DNA of 64,000 bases from Clarkia xantiana subsp. parviflora (Eukaryota > Streptophyta > Magnoliopsida > Myrtales > Onagraceae): contig JAPTYO010000007.1 in NCBI GenBank assembly GCA_036873135.1, positions 14,614,763 through 14,678,762 on the forward strand, read 5' to 3'. Shown one piece after another: positions 23,425 to 34,670 of this stretch. Positions within the stretch are counted from its first letter, which is position 1. Every line of letters starts with the position of its first letter. Below the pieces are notes generated by a model. It was given only the letters and a program-made list of their open reading frames with translations, searched no databases and was not told the origin of the DNA. Position numbers and translations under genes: made by a program.

Positions 23425-25980
23425 GGGTTAATAACCAAATTGCTACATGAACTTTGGCATGTTTACAAATCGCTACCTCAACTTTTGATTTTGAAAATTA
23501 GCTACCTCAACTTTGAAATTCAGATCAAATCGCTACCTCAGTCAATTTTTTGTCAATTTAGACAGAATTGAACCACATGTGTTTTTTTCAAATATTTTTC
23601 TTCCAAAAATGCCTTTGTCTTTATTCTTTGGCTCATTGTGTGAACATACTTCACCATCTTCTCTCCATTATCATCTTTGCTTTATTATTTTCTTCTATGT
23701 CGTATATATATATCTTCAATTCCCTTCTTCGATGTGAGGCTTCGCAACAAGTTTCCCAACGAGAGTGATTGACTACCTCGGTTTGCCTAAAATGACTCTT
23801 TTCAAAAGTCTTCTTTAAACGAGTGAACAAGAAAAAGAAAGTTTCATTTTCATCTCACTAGATCCCATTCCCAACATCGAGTTGTAGTTGCTATCCTTGT
23901 ATCCGTCCCAGTTTCCGTAGTCTCATTCCTACATACTCATTTCTTGGGCGATCTAGTCCCAGACTCCCAGTCCCACTTCAAGCCTGTCCTCTTCTCTTTC
24001 CTCAGTGAACAATCAAGAAAAGAAGGGAAGTGAATGACCAACCAAGCGAGCAGGCAAGTCAAAGTCAGTGAGCAAGCGACTTTCCTTTGCTGTCGATCCA
24101 GCCTATAGATTTCGGACAAATTTTTATATTACTAATTAACAATTCCACCATAAAAAAAAGGTTAACTTCGCCGCTCTACTTGCTCTGTTCACCTGAAAAT
24201 TACGTATGAAATTTGCAAATGTCATATATATCCTAATGAAAATATAACGGAATTCAATTTTTTTTTATGTTAGTTCCAAGTATACGATACATAGATACAG
24301 ATTTAAAGTTGTCTCTTTCAAGTGTTTCAACTTCTCTTTTATCTCTTATTATTATCTTATCTTTTATTTTTTTGTGCAAATGCTGAAAGTGCTAGTATGT
24401 TGAGTGAATTTAACTTAATTTGTATTATATTTTAAGGACGTATTACTTTTTTATGACTTTGATCCACAAATACCCATACCCTTTTCGTTGGAAGCAATTG
24501 AACAACAAAATAACGAAAAATATTCGCTATGATTCAATAACAAAATAACAAAAAGTAAACGTCGTAATAGTGAAAATTGCAGCAGCAAAAAGTGGAAGAA
24601 AAAAAAACCGCAATGATACAACATATTTGTTGCAGCAAGATAACACAGCAAAATAACACATAACCTAAACGTAATATAATTAAAAGCGAACTAAAAATTG
24701 CATAAGCAAAAGCGGAAAAAAAAAAAAAAAAAAAAAAACAATGAAACAACACCATTACTGCATCAAAACAACTTTTAGATTCTGCAGCTTGTTTTGATGG
24801 AGGAATTGTTAATTAGTAATGTAGAAGTTTGTCTGAACTTTTGGAATTGAAGATATACATACTACATAGAATAAAATAATAAAGCAATGATGATAACAAA
24901 GAGAATATGGTGAAGTATGTTCACGCACGGAGGCAAGGAAGAGAGACAAGGGCATTTTTTGAAGAAAAATATTGGGTTAAGAACCTATGGAAGGTCTGAA
25001 CTATCACCCATGTTAACGGGAGATGTCTGAAATTTAAAAAGTTAATAACAGAGGTCTGAAATTTCTGTTTTGTTGATAACAGCGGTCTCCGTTAGTTTTT
25101 TCCGTTAAAACTAACGGAAGTTGGTCACATGCTTGGCATGTGACCGGAAATAAAATAAATTTCCAAAAATGCCCTTCTATCAAGTGTGCCCCTCACATGC
25201 TTGGAGTGAAAAGACCAAAATGCCCTTGAAGCCACCACGGTACTCCGGCGACCACCAATCGTACTCCGGCGACCACCACCGTACTCCGGCGACCACCACC
25301 GTACTCCGGCGACCACCACCAAGGCTCCGATTGGGCTCCGATCGGAGCTTTTTTTGCTCCGATCGGAGCTTTTTGGCTCCGATCGGAGCTTTTTTGGCCC
25401 CGATCGGAGCTTTTTTGCTGAGGTAGTGGCCGGAGTCGGGTCGCCGGAACCGAGGTGGTGGTCGTCGGAGTCGAGGTGGTGGTCGCCGGAGTCGGGTGGT
25501 GGTGACAGGAGTCGGGTGGTGGTGGCCGGAGTCAGGTGGCGGTGGCCGGAGTTGGGTGGTTTTAATTTGACTTTAGGGGTAAATTGACATTTCACATTTC
25601 CTCAAATAAGATATTAAATAAAACAAAATATTATAGGGGCAAAAATGTCATTTCACACAATTCTGTTAAATTTAACCCTAAAAATGGACGGAAAACCTCA
25701 AATCAACAAAATTGAAATTTCAGACATCTGTTATTAACTTTTTAAATTTCAGACCTCTCCCGTTAACATGGGTGATAGTTCAGACCTTTCATAGGTTCTT
25801 AACCCAAAAATATTTGAAAAAAACACATGTGGTTCAATTATGTCTAAATTGACAAAAAATTAACTGAGGTAGCGATTTGATCTGAATTTCAAAGTTGAGG
25901 TAGCTAATTTTCAAAATTAAAAGTTGAGGTAGCGATTTGTAAGAGGGCCAAAGTTCAGGTAGCAATTTGGTTATTAACCC
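23425..25980. mobile_element. Large element with about 290-bp inverted ends (GGGTTAATAACC family)
   Basis: The left end starts GGGTTAATAACCAAATTGC and the right end is its inverse, with pairing that continues for roughly 290 bases (left about 23425-23715; right about 24880-24973 plus 25815-25980). AATTATA flanks both sides (23418-23424 and 25981-25987), a 7-bp or slightly degraded 9-bp duplication. A second inverted pair lies inside (about 24120-24160 and 24790-24835). The right arm is split by the Mutator-like MITE at 24974-25805. No transposase frame was recognised. Without the nested element it is about 1.7 kb. Confidence 0.85.
24974..25805. mobile_element. Mutator-like MITE (GGGTTAAGAACC family), copy 2, nested
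   Basis: The element is 832 bp. Its terminal repeats of about 95 bp are nearly identical to those of the copy at 9590-10390. It is flanked by an exact 9-bp duplication, AAAAATATT, at 24965-24973 and 25806-25814. It is inserted in the right arm of the element at 23425-25980. The interior holds 20-bp repeats GTACTCCGGCGACCACCACC (about 25240-25320) and an array of the palindrome GCTCCGATCGGAGC (25335-25410). Confidence 0.95.
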
Positions 25981-26081
25981 AATTATATGATATTTTTGGA
26001 CTTCATTATTTACAGGTTTGTTACTAGTACATAGATTCCATCACCACTAACTTCCAGTGTGAATTTTGGGGCGTGACAGAT

Positions 26082-26654
26082 TGTAATACCACATGTTTGT
26101 ACCACGTTAATTAGAAACATATGAACTGGAGACTTAATAAGCAAGATATGTACTACTCAAGTCCAATATGATTTTTTTTTTTTTTTTGCACAAGTGAGGA
26201 CAACAAACTTACTAAAGTTGGGTTCGGCTAATGAGGACGTCACTTTGGCTTGAGAGCATGACATAATGGTATCAGAGCCAACATGGGACATTGTTCATGT
26301 TTGTAAAGAAATTACCCTTGCAAGTGGAGGTAATATATAGCTAGTGTATGTCTGACCCCGTAAGGGATATCTAAAGCTATCGGCACTGGAGTTCTGATCA
26401 TCTTCCGGGGGTAAATATTATGATTCTGGAATGGGCCGCGGCGAGAACGTCACACACATTAATGTGCAGATTGTAATACCCCATGTTTGTACCATATTGA
26501 TTAGAAAATAATGGTTTTGAAGTCTTAATAAATAAGATATGTATTACTCAAGTCCAACATGAATTCCTCATTTTCTGAATACAAGTGAAGACAACAGACA
26601 CATTAAGACTTTATTGGGCTAGTGAGACAATTCTTAATATTTGGGAGCATGACA
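26082..26654 (+). mobile_element. TRIM-like miniature LTR retrotransposon
   Basis: Two direct repeats of about 182 bp, 26082-26263 and 26472-26654, both start TGTAATACC and end CATGACA. Three bases after the first comes TGGTATCAGAGCCA (26267-26280), the primer-binding site for initiator methionine tRNA used by many plant retroelements. The inner region is only about 208 bp and has no coding frame. This is the layout of a terminal-repeat retrotransposon in miniature. The sequence just before the first repeat (GGGGCGTGACA, about 26068-26078) resembles a repeat end, hinting at a tandem array. No clear 5-bp target duplication was found. Confidence 0.8.
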
Positions 26655-27271
26655 CCTTAAATATTTGAAAGAGATACACCGGCGGATCTAATTTTCACTT
26701 TTGTGTATTAATTGTCGTGATGAAGCTCTATCTCTACTAATACCCGCGACCCATTTATGGATTTACGACCGAACTAATTTGTAATCGATATCAATCAACA
26801 AATTTGAAATAGCTAGAAAATGTTTGGACAGTTAAACAATTGCTATAAGTTTTTTATTGAACGTTTTGTTAACTCTAGTTTCACTCGTATACAAATTGCT
26901 AGTTTCGTAAGCACTTCGATCTAATTTGAACGAAATGAGTCATATAATAAAGAAATAGTTAATAATTTGTTGAAAAAAATATATTAAACTAACACAATTC
27001 ATTCAAGTTCAAACATAAACTAACAATTTGATAATTAACACTATATATATCTAAATTGTGCCCTTAAAATATTGAAATGGTGTATTTTTTTTTTTAAGAA
27101 TAAGAATATTTATTTTATTGTCAAAACTGCATGACTGAAAATGTGTGATATGATAATTGATAGAGTTGAGCTGCTTCTGGGCCACCCAACCAAGAATTAA
27201 CATTGATTTTAAAGAAGCGTAGCTAAATACCCGCCACAAGAAAGAAGAGAGTGATCATCATTTTGTCAGAA

Positions 27272-30083
27272 ATGCTGGGCAGAGCAGCACCTGCGAGCGC
27301 AACAGCGGCCACTACATCACTCATTGTATCATCAGCCCTCTCTTGGAGGAGGAGTCCTTCATCCTCATCGCTCCGATTCCACAACTCCAGACTTTCCTTC
27401 GCAAACTCTTTATCCAATCTCGCATGCCTCCGATTCAAAAGCGCGACCAAATCTACAATGCAGCAGCAAGGTATTAGAGCCTCCGCTCAGCCACTGCAGA
27501 ATCCCGACGAGCTCATTGATTCTGTTGAAACCTTCATTTTCGACTGCGATGGTAACTCTCTCTCTCTCTCTGCTTTGCTCGTTATTGAGTATCACTTATT
27601 TACAAATTTCCTTGTGATGACGACCGCTGGTTTCTCAACTTATAATGATTAACTGACATCTCGACTGCATTTTGATTGCTCGCTGGATTTCACAATTGGA
27701 TCAACTTGTTATCACATGGAATAGAACCGTATTCTGCTATTGATGTATATGAAGGTTTTGCTGTAACCTAACTAGATTGATCTATTAAAGAAGACAATAT
27801 ATAACTATTTAAGTAGTAAGACCAGAGAATCCCCAAAAAAAGTCACCTTAGCTGCATATCCAGCCACGTTAAACCTGGCTATGTAGAAAGTTATGAACTT
27901 TGGATTTTGACAAAGTTATACAGATAATATGGCGATTACACAAACCGTGTTGATTTAGTTGAAGCAAATTGCAATTGCATTATGACATCTCTATTTGCAT
28001 TTTCCAGGGGTTATATGGAAAGGGGATAAACTGATTGAAGGAGTACCAGAAACCCTTGATATGCTGCGGGCGAAGGTTCGTTCAGCAATAACATCTATCT
28101 TTTAGCTTTGAGATAGTGAATATACCTTGAATCAGAACCACAACTCGGGAGAGAAAGAAAAAGAATTACTGGCTTCATTTTTGTTTCTAGTGCAAGTTTG
28201 ATGCAACTTGGTGTTTGTTCATCAGGGCAAGAGATTGGTTTTTGTCACCAACAACTCAACAAAGTCCAGGAAACAGTATGGAAAGAAGTTTGAGACACTC
28301 GGCCTCAATGTTGGTGAGGTATATCAGTTATTGACTTCAAAGTATGTCTTTGAGATTTGGATTTTTCGATCCTCTCTGCCTCTAACCATCCATCTAATTA
28401 TTTCAGGAGGAGATTTTTGCATCATCTTTCGCAGCTGCCGCATACCTTCAATCTATCAACTTCCCTAAGGAAAAAAAGGTAGCACACGTCACTACAGCTA
28501 GAGCCTTAACCCTAAAAAGAAACCCTATTTAAGGATTTAAAGCAATGAGTATCTTAAAAATAGTTCATCAGTAGTAGTATCTGAAATATTGGTTCTTTTA
28601 AATTAAGCCAAATATTTAACATCAAATGTGCAATGTCTCTCCTATTCTCAAACTGCTGTTAAGCAATCTGTAGTATCTTCTTTGAGTTACAGTAACACAG
28701 GTCAACATCATATAACAGGTCTATGTAATAGGTGAAGAGGGTATCTTGATTGAGCTTGAGCTTGCTGGATTTCAGCATCTTGGTGGCCCGGTAAGTTTAA
28801 GACGGCAACCCCTGTCTGCGAAAGTTAATCTATTCAGTCGTTGATTGAAGCCACCAACCAAACTAACTGTAACTATTTTTGGAAAGCCCATTGCCACTTA
28901 TCCTTACCCTCTTGACTTCATTTCTGACGCAAAAGAAACATATAAATTGCAAATAGAGGGCGTGGTAAAAAGATAAGTAAAAAACAGTTGCAGTATAGCT
29001 GATATGACACATGTTTTATATTTTTACAGGAAGACGGAGGAAAGAAGATAGAGCTGAAGCCTGGATTTCTTATGGAGCATGATGAAGATGTAAGTTTGCA
29101 TTGGTTACTTCTCTTCGCAAATTAACGGAACTATTACATTTACTTCCACACTATTTCTAAACCTTTCTGACATTCTAAGCCTTTCTGCCTCAAAGGTTGG
29201 AGCTGTTGTGGTAGGCTTTGATCGCTACTTCAACTACTACAAAATTCAGTATGTCTTCATCTTCATATTTGCATATGATGCTTAAATTATTAAAACTCTT
29301 TATGTGCTGCCCTCTTTATCACTAAGAAAAATCTTCCTCTTTGTCCTAAATTCATTTTGCTTAATTCACACCTGTCTCTTTAGGTACGGGACACTTTGCA
29401 TCCGTGAGAACCCTGGGTGCCTTTTCCTTGCCACAAACCGAGATGCCGTGACTCACCTCACAGATGCCCAAGAATGGGCAGGTACTGTTTTATTTTCATT
29501 GCTTGTATTATTTCAAGTGTTACGTTACGATTCCACTTGCTCTGGTTTTCTGTTCTTGTACGAGAATAAATTTGAAGCTACGGGTTTGGTTGAGTTTCAG
29601 GTGGAGGTTCTATGGTTGGTGCTCTGTTGGGATCTACTCAGCGAGAACCTCTGGTCGTGGGAAAGCCATCGACATTTATGATGGATTACTTAGCCGACAA
29701 GTAAAGTTCCTTATCAGACGATTGAAACTAATAGAGTAGATGTAGTTTATTATTGTCTAAAGATGCTACTATACTTTTGTGATTGGGCAGATTTGGGATT
29801 ACCAAGTCTCAGATTTGCATGGTTGGAGATAGATTGGATACTGACATTCTATTTGGACAGAATGGAGGTTGCAAGACTCTTTTAGTTCTCTCAGGTAATT
29901 CAAAACTGAAAAACAATTCAACATACATCTGTTCGTAATCGATTTCTCTGTTCTGATATGAATAAATTGTTAATAGGTGTGACATCTGTGTCTATGCTTC
30001 AAAGTCCGAACAACTCAATCCAACCTGACTTCTACACCAACAGGATATCCGATTTCTTGTCCCTCAAGGCTGCATCTGTATGA
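27272..30083 (+). CDS. PGLP1: Phosphoglycolate phosphatase, chloroplast (PGLP1-like)
   Basis: Eleven exons: 27272-27551, 28008-28075, 28226-28318, 28407-28478, 28719-28790, 29030-29089, 29196-29248, 29384-29481, 29601-29700, 29791-29894, 29977-30083. All are GT-AG and the frame closes at 1107 bases, 368 residues. The first 60 or so residues are Ser/Ala/Arg-rich, as in a chloroplast transit peptide. The HAD-family signatures are all present: motif I FDCDGVIWKG with the nucleophile Asp, motif II VFVTNNSTKS, motif III lysine in VVGKPS, motif IV VGDRLDTDILFG. The enzyme removes phosphate from 2-phosphoglycolate, the first step of photorespiration. Two in-frame ATGs precede the catalytic domain, and the first at 27272 is preferred because it gives a full transit peptide. 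The gene ends tail to tail with the PPR gene at 30144. Confidence 0.95.
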
Positions 30084-30143
30084 TATAAATTCCTTTTGTT
30101 TGATTCTTCCAGTATGTAACATTTGTGATGGTATGAATATGTT

Positions 30144-32348
30144 TCACCAGTAATCTCCACAAGAACAAATGCCATCCTTGAAGTGATGAAACCGATTTGC
30201 ATCTCTTACTACAATCTCCCGATTCACTAGCTTCGATATAAACTTGATTGCTACATGACAATTTACGCATGCACGAAGATTCTTCGTTATCCGTAGCGTG
30301 CTTCCAGGAGGAGTACTAATCAACCCGTAAGCTATCGCTATCCTTTCGCTATGATTACAGAGAAGCTCCTCCTTCTCTTCATAATTCAAGTCATGCAGCA
30401 CAGACTCAGTATGGGGAATGAATCCTGCTTCCTTCAATCTCCTCTCTAAACTCTCAACTTCTTCATATATCTCTCTTGATCTTGGATGTGATTTATCCCC
30501 AACCCTAAACACCTGAAGCTTCCCATTCGTCTCCTCGATTTGGCTGTAACCCAAATCCTTTGTCAGCCCTTTCTCCCGCATCACCACTCGGGTTTCTCTA
30601 ACTCGATCCCACATACGAGCAGCAGCATAGAGGTTCGACAGCTGAACATAGTGCCCACCAGTGTTACTAGGATCCAATGAGAAGAGCTGTTTGGCTGCAT
30701 ACTCCCCTAATTCCACATTCCTGTATATTTTGCAGGAGCTCAGAAGTGCTCCCCAAACAGACACCCCCGGTTGTATCGGCATCTTCGTTATAAATTTATA
30801 AGCTTCATCCAACTTCCCAGAACGTCCAAGAAGATCGACGACACAAGCGTAATGTTGATGGCGGGGCTCTATCCCGTACTCATCTCTCATGCTGTGGAAA
30901 AGTTCCCATCCTTGTTTAAGGAGACCCGAGTGATTACATGCGATTAGGAGGCCGAGAAAGGTGACATCATTTGGGGAAACCCTTCCATCTCTCTTCATCG
31001 CCATGTAAAGCTCGATGGCTTCTCGACCCTTGCCATGCAAACCATAACCCACAATCATAGCACTCCACATCACAACATCCTTTTCTAATGCTCGATCAAA
31101 AACTGCACGAGCTGAATCCACATTTCCGCATTTAGCATACATGTCGATAATGGCAGTGTTAACAACAATATCGTCTCTGAACTCGCTCTTACTGAGTATG
31201 TAACTTTCCATCCACCGAGCTAGCGCAGAGGAGCCCAGTTGAGCACAGGCCAGTATAGCAGATGTTACAGTAATGTAATCTGTCCTAACATTTCTAGAGA
31301 TCATGCTGCGGAAAAGCTCCACAGCTTCGTCTGCATAGCCATTCTTAGCATAACCCGAGATCATGGCGTTCCACAAAATCAAATTTGGTGTCTCCGTCTG
31401 ATCAAAGAATGTCCTTGCGGACACCACGAGTCCGCACTTTGCATAAAATGATGTGAGTGATATAAGTAAGTCCGGTTCGTTCTCAAGCCCCATTTTGATT
31501 ATACAACCATGGAGAGATCTTCCCTGTTCCAGGTCTTCCACATCAGTGTAAGCCCTCAGGACGCTAACAAGCGCAATCCAATCCGGACAAACGTCCATTC
31601 TCTTCATTTGCCTATAAATTCTTAGAGCCTCAATCGGTTCTCCATTTTGAGCATACCCAGATATCATTGTAGTCCATGAAACAAGTGTTCTATCGATTAA
31701 CCTATCGAATACGATCCTAGCGTTCCCAATCTCACCACATTTAGTATACAGTGCCACTAGTCCATTCTGTACAAACACATCCGATTCAAACCCATGCCTA
31801 AAGATCTGTCCATGGATCCGCCTACCCATTTCGATTGAAGGTAAATCACTTGCAGCTTTTAGAACATAAGGAAAACTGAAGCAATCAGGACCTACGCCAA
31901 CCTGTTGCATTCTTGCATACGTTTCTAGAGCATTTCTGTACAGACCACGCTTTGAATATCCCCTAATAATGGCATTCCAAAGAAAAACATCTGGTTCGGG
32001 AAAATCGTCGAACACCTTTTGTGCATAATGGATGTCGCCAATGTTGCAGCTAGCGTTGATCAGTTTGGTGATCAAGAACCCATTTTGATGTAAACCCAAA
32101 AGCAACAACCTCGCATGGATCTGATTCAACTGCCAAATGTGTACTGAATCATCAATAATAGCCGAGTAAAAGGCGTCAGGATTGTCATGATATTCAATAG
32201 CAGCAAAGTGGGTATTCTGAAGAAGAGGTAAGCTGGAATAATGACGACGAAGAAGTCTGAAAATGGGCAGGAGAGACTCAGTTGTCTTCAGCAGTCGGAG
32301 GCAACGCGGGAAGGGTGGTATTCCCATAATCTGCAGCAGATGCCTCAA
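30144..32348 (-). CDS. DYW-type pentatricopeptide repeat protein (MEF22-like)
   Basis: Intronless, 734 residues, as is typical for the PLS class. The pattern of repeats (motifs such as FLWNAIIRGYSKRG, SWTTMISGYAQNGEP, LILWNAMISGYAKNGY, VMWSAMIVGYGLHGKG) covers about residues 70-520. It is followed by E and E+ motifs and a C-terminal DYW domain. The DYW domain keeps the deaminase-like zinc ligands: HSE (in CNHSERIAIAYG) and CVNCH, and it ends exactly in DYW. Such proteins go to mitochondria or plastids and direct C-to-U RNA editing at specific sites. Overall similarity as I recall it is highest to Arabidopsis At3g12770 (MEF22), a mitochondrial editing factor. The N-terminus is basic and Leu-rich, compatible with organelle targeting. 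An in-frame ATG seven codons in (MGIPP) is an alternative start. Confidence 0.95.
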   Translation of the reverse strand: MRHLLQIMGIPPFPRCLRLLKTTESLLPIFRLLRRHYSSLPLLQNTHFAAIEYHDNPDAFYSAIIDDSVHIWQLNQIHARLLLLGLHQNGFLITKLINASCNIGDIHYAQKVFDDFPEPDVFLWNAIIRGYSKRGLYRNALETYARMQQVGVGPDCFSFPYVLKAASDLPSIEMGRRIHGQIFRHGFESDVFVQNGLVALYTKCGEIGNARIVFDRLIDRTLVSWTTMISGYAQNGEPIEALRIYRQMKRMDVCPDWIALVSVLRAYTDVEDLEQGRSLHGCIIKMGLENEPDLLISLTSFYAKCGLVVSARTFFDQTETPNLILWNAMISGYAKNGYADEAVELFRSMISRNVRTDYITVTSAILACAQLGSSALARWMESYILSKSEFRDDIVVNTAIIDMYAKCGNVDSARAVFDRALEKDVVMWSAMIVGYGLHGKGREAIELYMAMKRDGRVSPNDVTFLGLLIACNHSGLLKQGWELFHSMRDEYGIEPRHQHYACVVDLLGRSGKLDEAYKFITKMPIQPGVSVWGALLSSCKIYRNVELGEYAAKQLFSLDPSNTGGHYVQLSNLYAAARMWDRVRETRVVMREKGLTKDLGYSQIEETNGKLQVFRVGDKSHPRSREIYEEVESLERRLKEAGFIPHTESVLHDLNYEEKEELLCNHSERIAIAYGLISTPPGSTLRITKNLRACVNCHVAIKFISKLVNREIVVRDANRFHHFKDGICSCGDYW

Positions 32349-33064
32349 GCATGCATTGATTTTATTGGTTCGTTCTCAAGTAAACATATATAATTATAAT
32401 GTATATATCACTAGACACTATATCAGTGATTCAGTATATGAACTGCGGGGGTAGAAGAATGAAGATTTTCTGGAAATTACAAATTGCACGAAAGTCTTTA
32501 ATTTTACTCGAAAATGCATTTTGTAAATATCTTATTTGCAATTTTACTCAAAATTTTATATATGAAACCCTTAATTTTTTAAAAAAATTCTGAAAATCAA
32601 TATAAAAATACTGTAAAATATAAAAATAAAAGAGTAATTTGAGTTAACTTTAAAAAGGTATGTAATAAATATATATATGAAAGAAACAATGATTGTTTTA
32701 GAAAAACATAAAAAAAAAAAAAATAGATACAAAAATTAAACTTAATAATCACAATAATTATAAAAGTGGATATTAACATTTTTAAGATTTTATTTTTGAA
32801 TTTAAATGTTAAGGTTTATATCGTAGAAATAAGAGTTTAAAAAAAACACAAAAAAAGAAGAAAAAACATTTCGGGGGTAAAAATGAAAATAAAATAATTA
32901 CTAATGAGAGACAAAATATAATGCTCTTAAAATTGAAGGATTAAAAAATAAATAAAATAATTGCTAAAGAAAAATAATTCATGGACGCACCAATACTTTA
33001 AAATGATATTAGACAAACCCTTAATCGACAATCCACTTTGCACATTCTAACTATAAAATAATTA

Positions 33065-33575
33065 CGTTAACTAACTTATAAACTGTCTGAAGTTTACTCA
33101 ATTTGAAATTTGGTATCTGAAGTTTTAAATGTTAAAATTAACAGTTTCAGGTTTCATTTTTGTTTAAATTTGGTGTCTCTATGCATATTTTTTTATTCCT
33201 TAAATTATTTTTATCAACTCACTCACTCACTCATAATCTATCATTCTTTACTTTTCACAAAGTCACCAAATTTCCCCCAAAACTTAAATATTAAAAAAAA
33301 GGTTTCTAACAAAGTAATGTGGAGCAATTTCCAGCGACAACGGAGGAGCGAGATTTACTTGCGCGGATGTTGCTAGCTATTTAGGTGACGGTCTCGGCAA
33401 GGTGACGAGAAGGGAACATGCCGAATCTGACAGTTGGTTTTGTCGCGATTGACTTCTCTAAAGTAATTAGACTGATACATCAAATTTGAATAAAATAAAA
33501 CATGAGACAGTTCATTTTAACGCAAGACACCAATTTTTAACAATGATGAAATTTAAGACAGATTCTTAACCCAAC
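33065..33575. mobile_element. MITE related to the 3823-4318 element
   Basis: The left arm has GTTTCATTTTTGTTTAAATT followed by TGGTGTCTC; the right arm ends in the inverse order (AAAATAAAACATGAGACAG, then GACACCAATTTTTAAC). The central block TGGAGCAATTTCCAGCGACA followed by ACGGAGGAGCGAGATTTACT is shared with the copies at 3.8-4.3 kb and 52.9-53.3 kb. It is non-coding and the ends are approximate. Confidence 0.6.
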
Positions 33576-34670
33576 AGAATATTAACTATAGGTTAAACCA
33601 TGATTTTATGGTTTGAGTTGGTTCAGTTTTAGTTAATTTGTAGAATTGAGTTTAGAAGGTTAGAATCATTATCTCCCCCTATTTTTCATGGTTCTATAGT
33701 AAAAGTTTTTAAGGTTAAATTGGCATATTTAAAAAGTATTTTGATAAATTTGAAAACTATTTATTAACAGAACATTTGGAGTATCACTGTTCCTTAGTTT
33801 ACCAATTTATGTTCGGCCTCTGATTTCCGACCTACGACTCTCTCTCGGTCTCTCTCCCACCCTTGTTCATCTCTTTGGAGCGGATCGACTTCCTCTCACA
33901 CCCACAAATCGCAGAGTGCAGGCACTCATCTCATTTTTCTCAGCAACTGGAAAGACTATCCGACAAGGTAATGCTTCTGTCTTATTCTCCTTTAGATCTT
34001 TTACATTTCATCTGCTTCTCCGCCAATTTGCATTATCCCACCTTTGTGCGCCGTCGCTGGCGTTTTCGATCCGCCGTGCTGTTGGCGCCAATTGGATCTC
34101 TTCCCCCTAACTGTGTTCAGCATTTTGATTATCCCGACACCGCAAAGACCTAATTTGATATTGCTTGCCTGATTTCTCCAGCTCCAGCTTCTATTGTGAG
34201 CCCTAATAACCGTTGCAGGTTCTTTCTGGAGATTATTGGACGGGTTCTCTTTTCTAATTAGCGCTAGAAGATCAGTGTTTACAAATTGTTTCTTCTGAGT
34301 GATAGAATTGATAATTCATAAGAGCATGGTTCAATTGTTTTCTACAGGCTAATTAATGTTGCTGCACTTCCGTATTTTCATCATCGGTTGATTTGTTTTC
34401 AATCCATTTTGGATGAATATTAGTGGCATAAAAAATTGCTGAAGATGCATTTTGGAATATTATTCTGAATTTTACATCCAGAAATCGGAATTATAAACCA
34501 TTTTTGGTCAACTTTTGTCCGACATCGGATTTCCATTCTGAATATATGGTAATGAAACAATGGTGCTTATGATCTTTCAGATTGTGCTTTATGGGGATAT
34601 TGTGCTTAGGTTTATATGGTTTAGTTTGTAACTCATAATTCTGATTTGTTTCTGGTTATATTTATGTAGA

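Noticed and set aside
25125..25595. A 156-codon frame in the nested MITE
   Set aside because: It runs through the terminal repeat and palindrome array and is shared in other frames and on the other strand. Not a gene.
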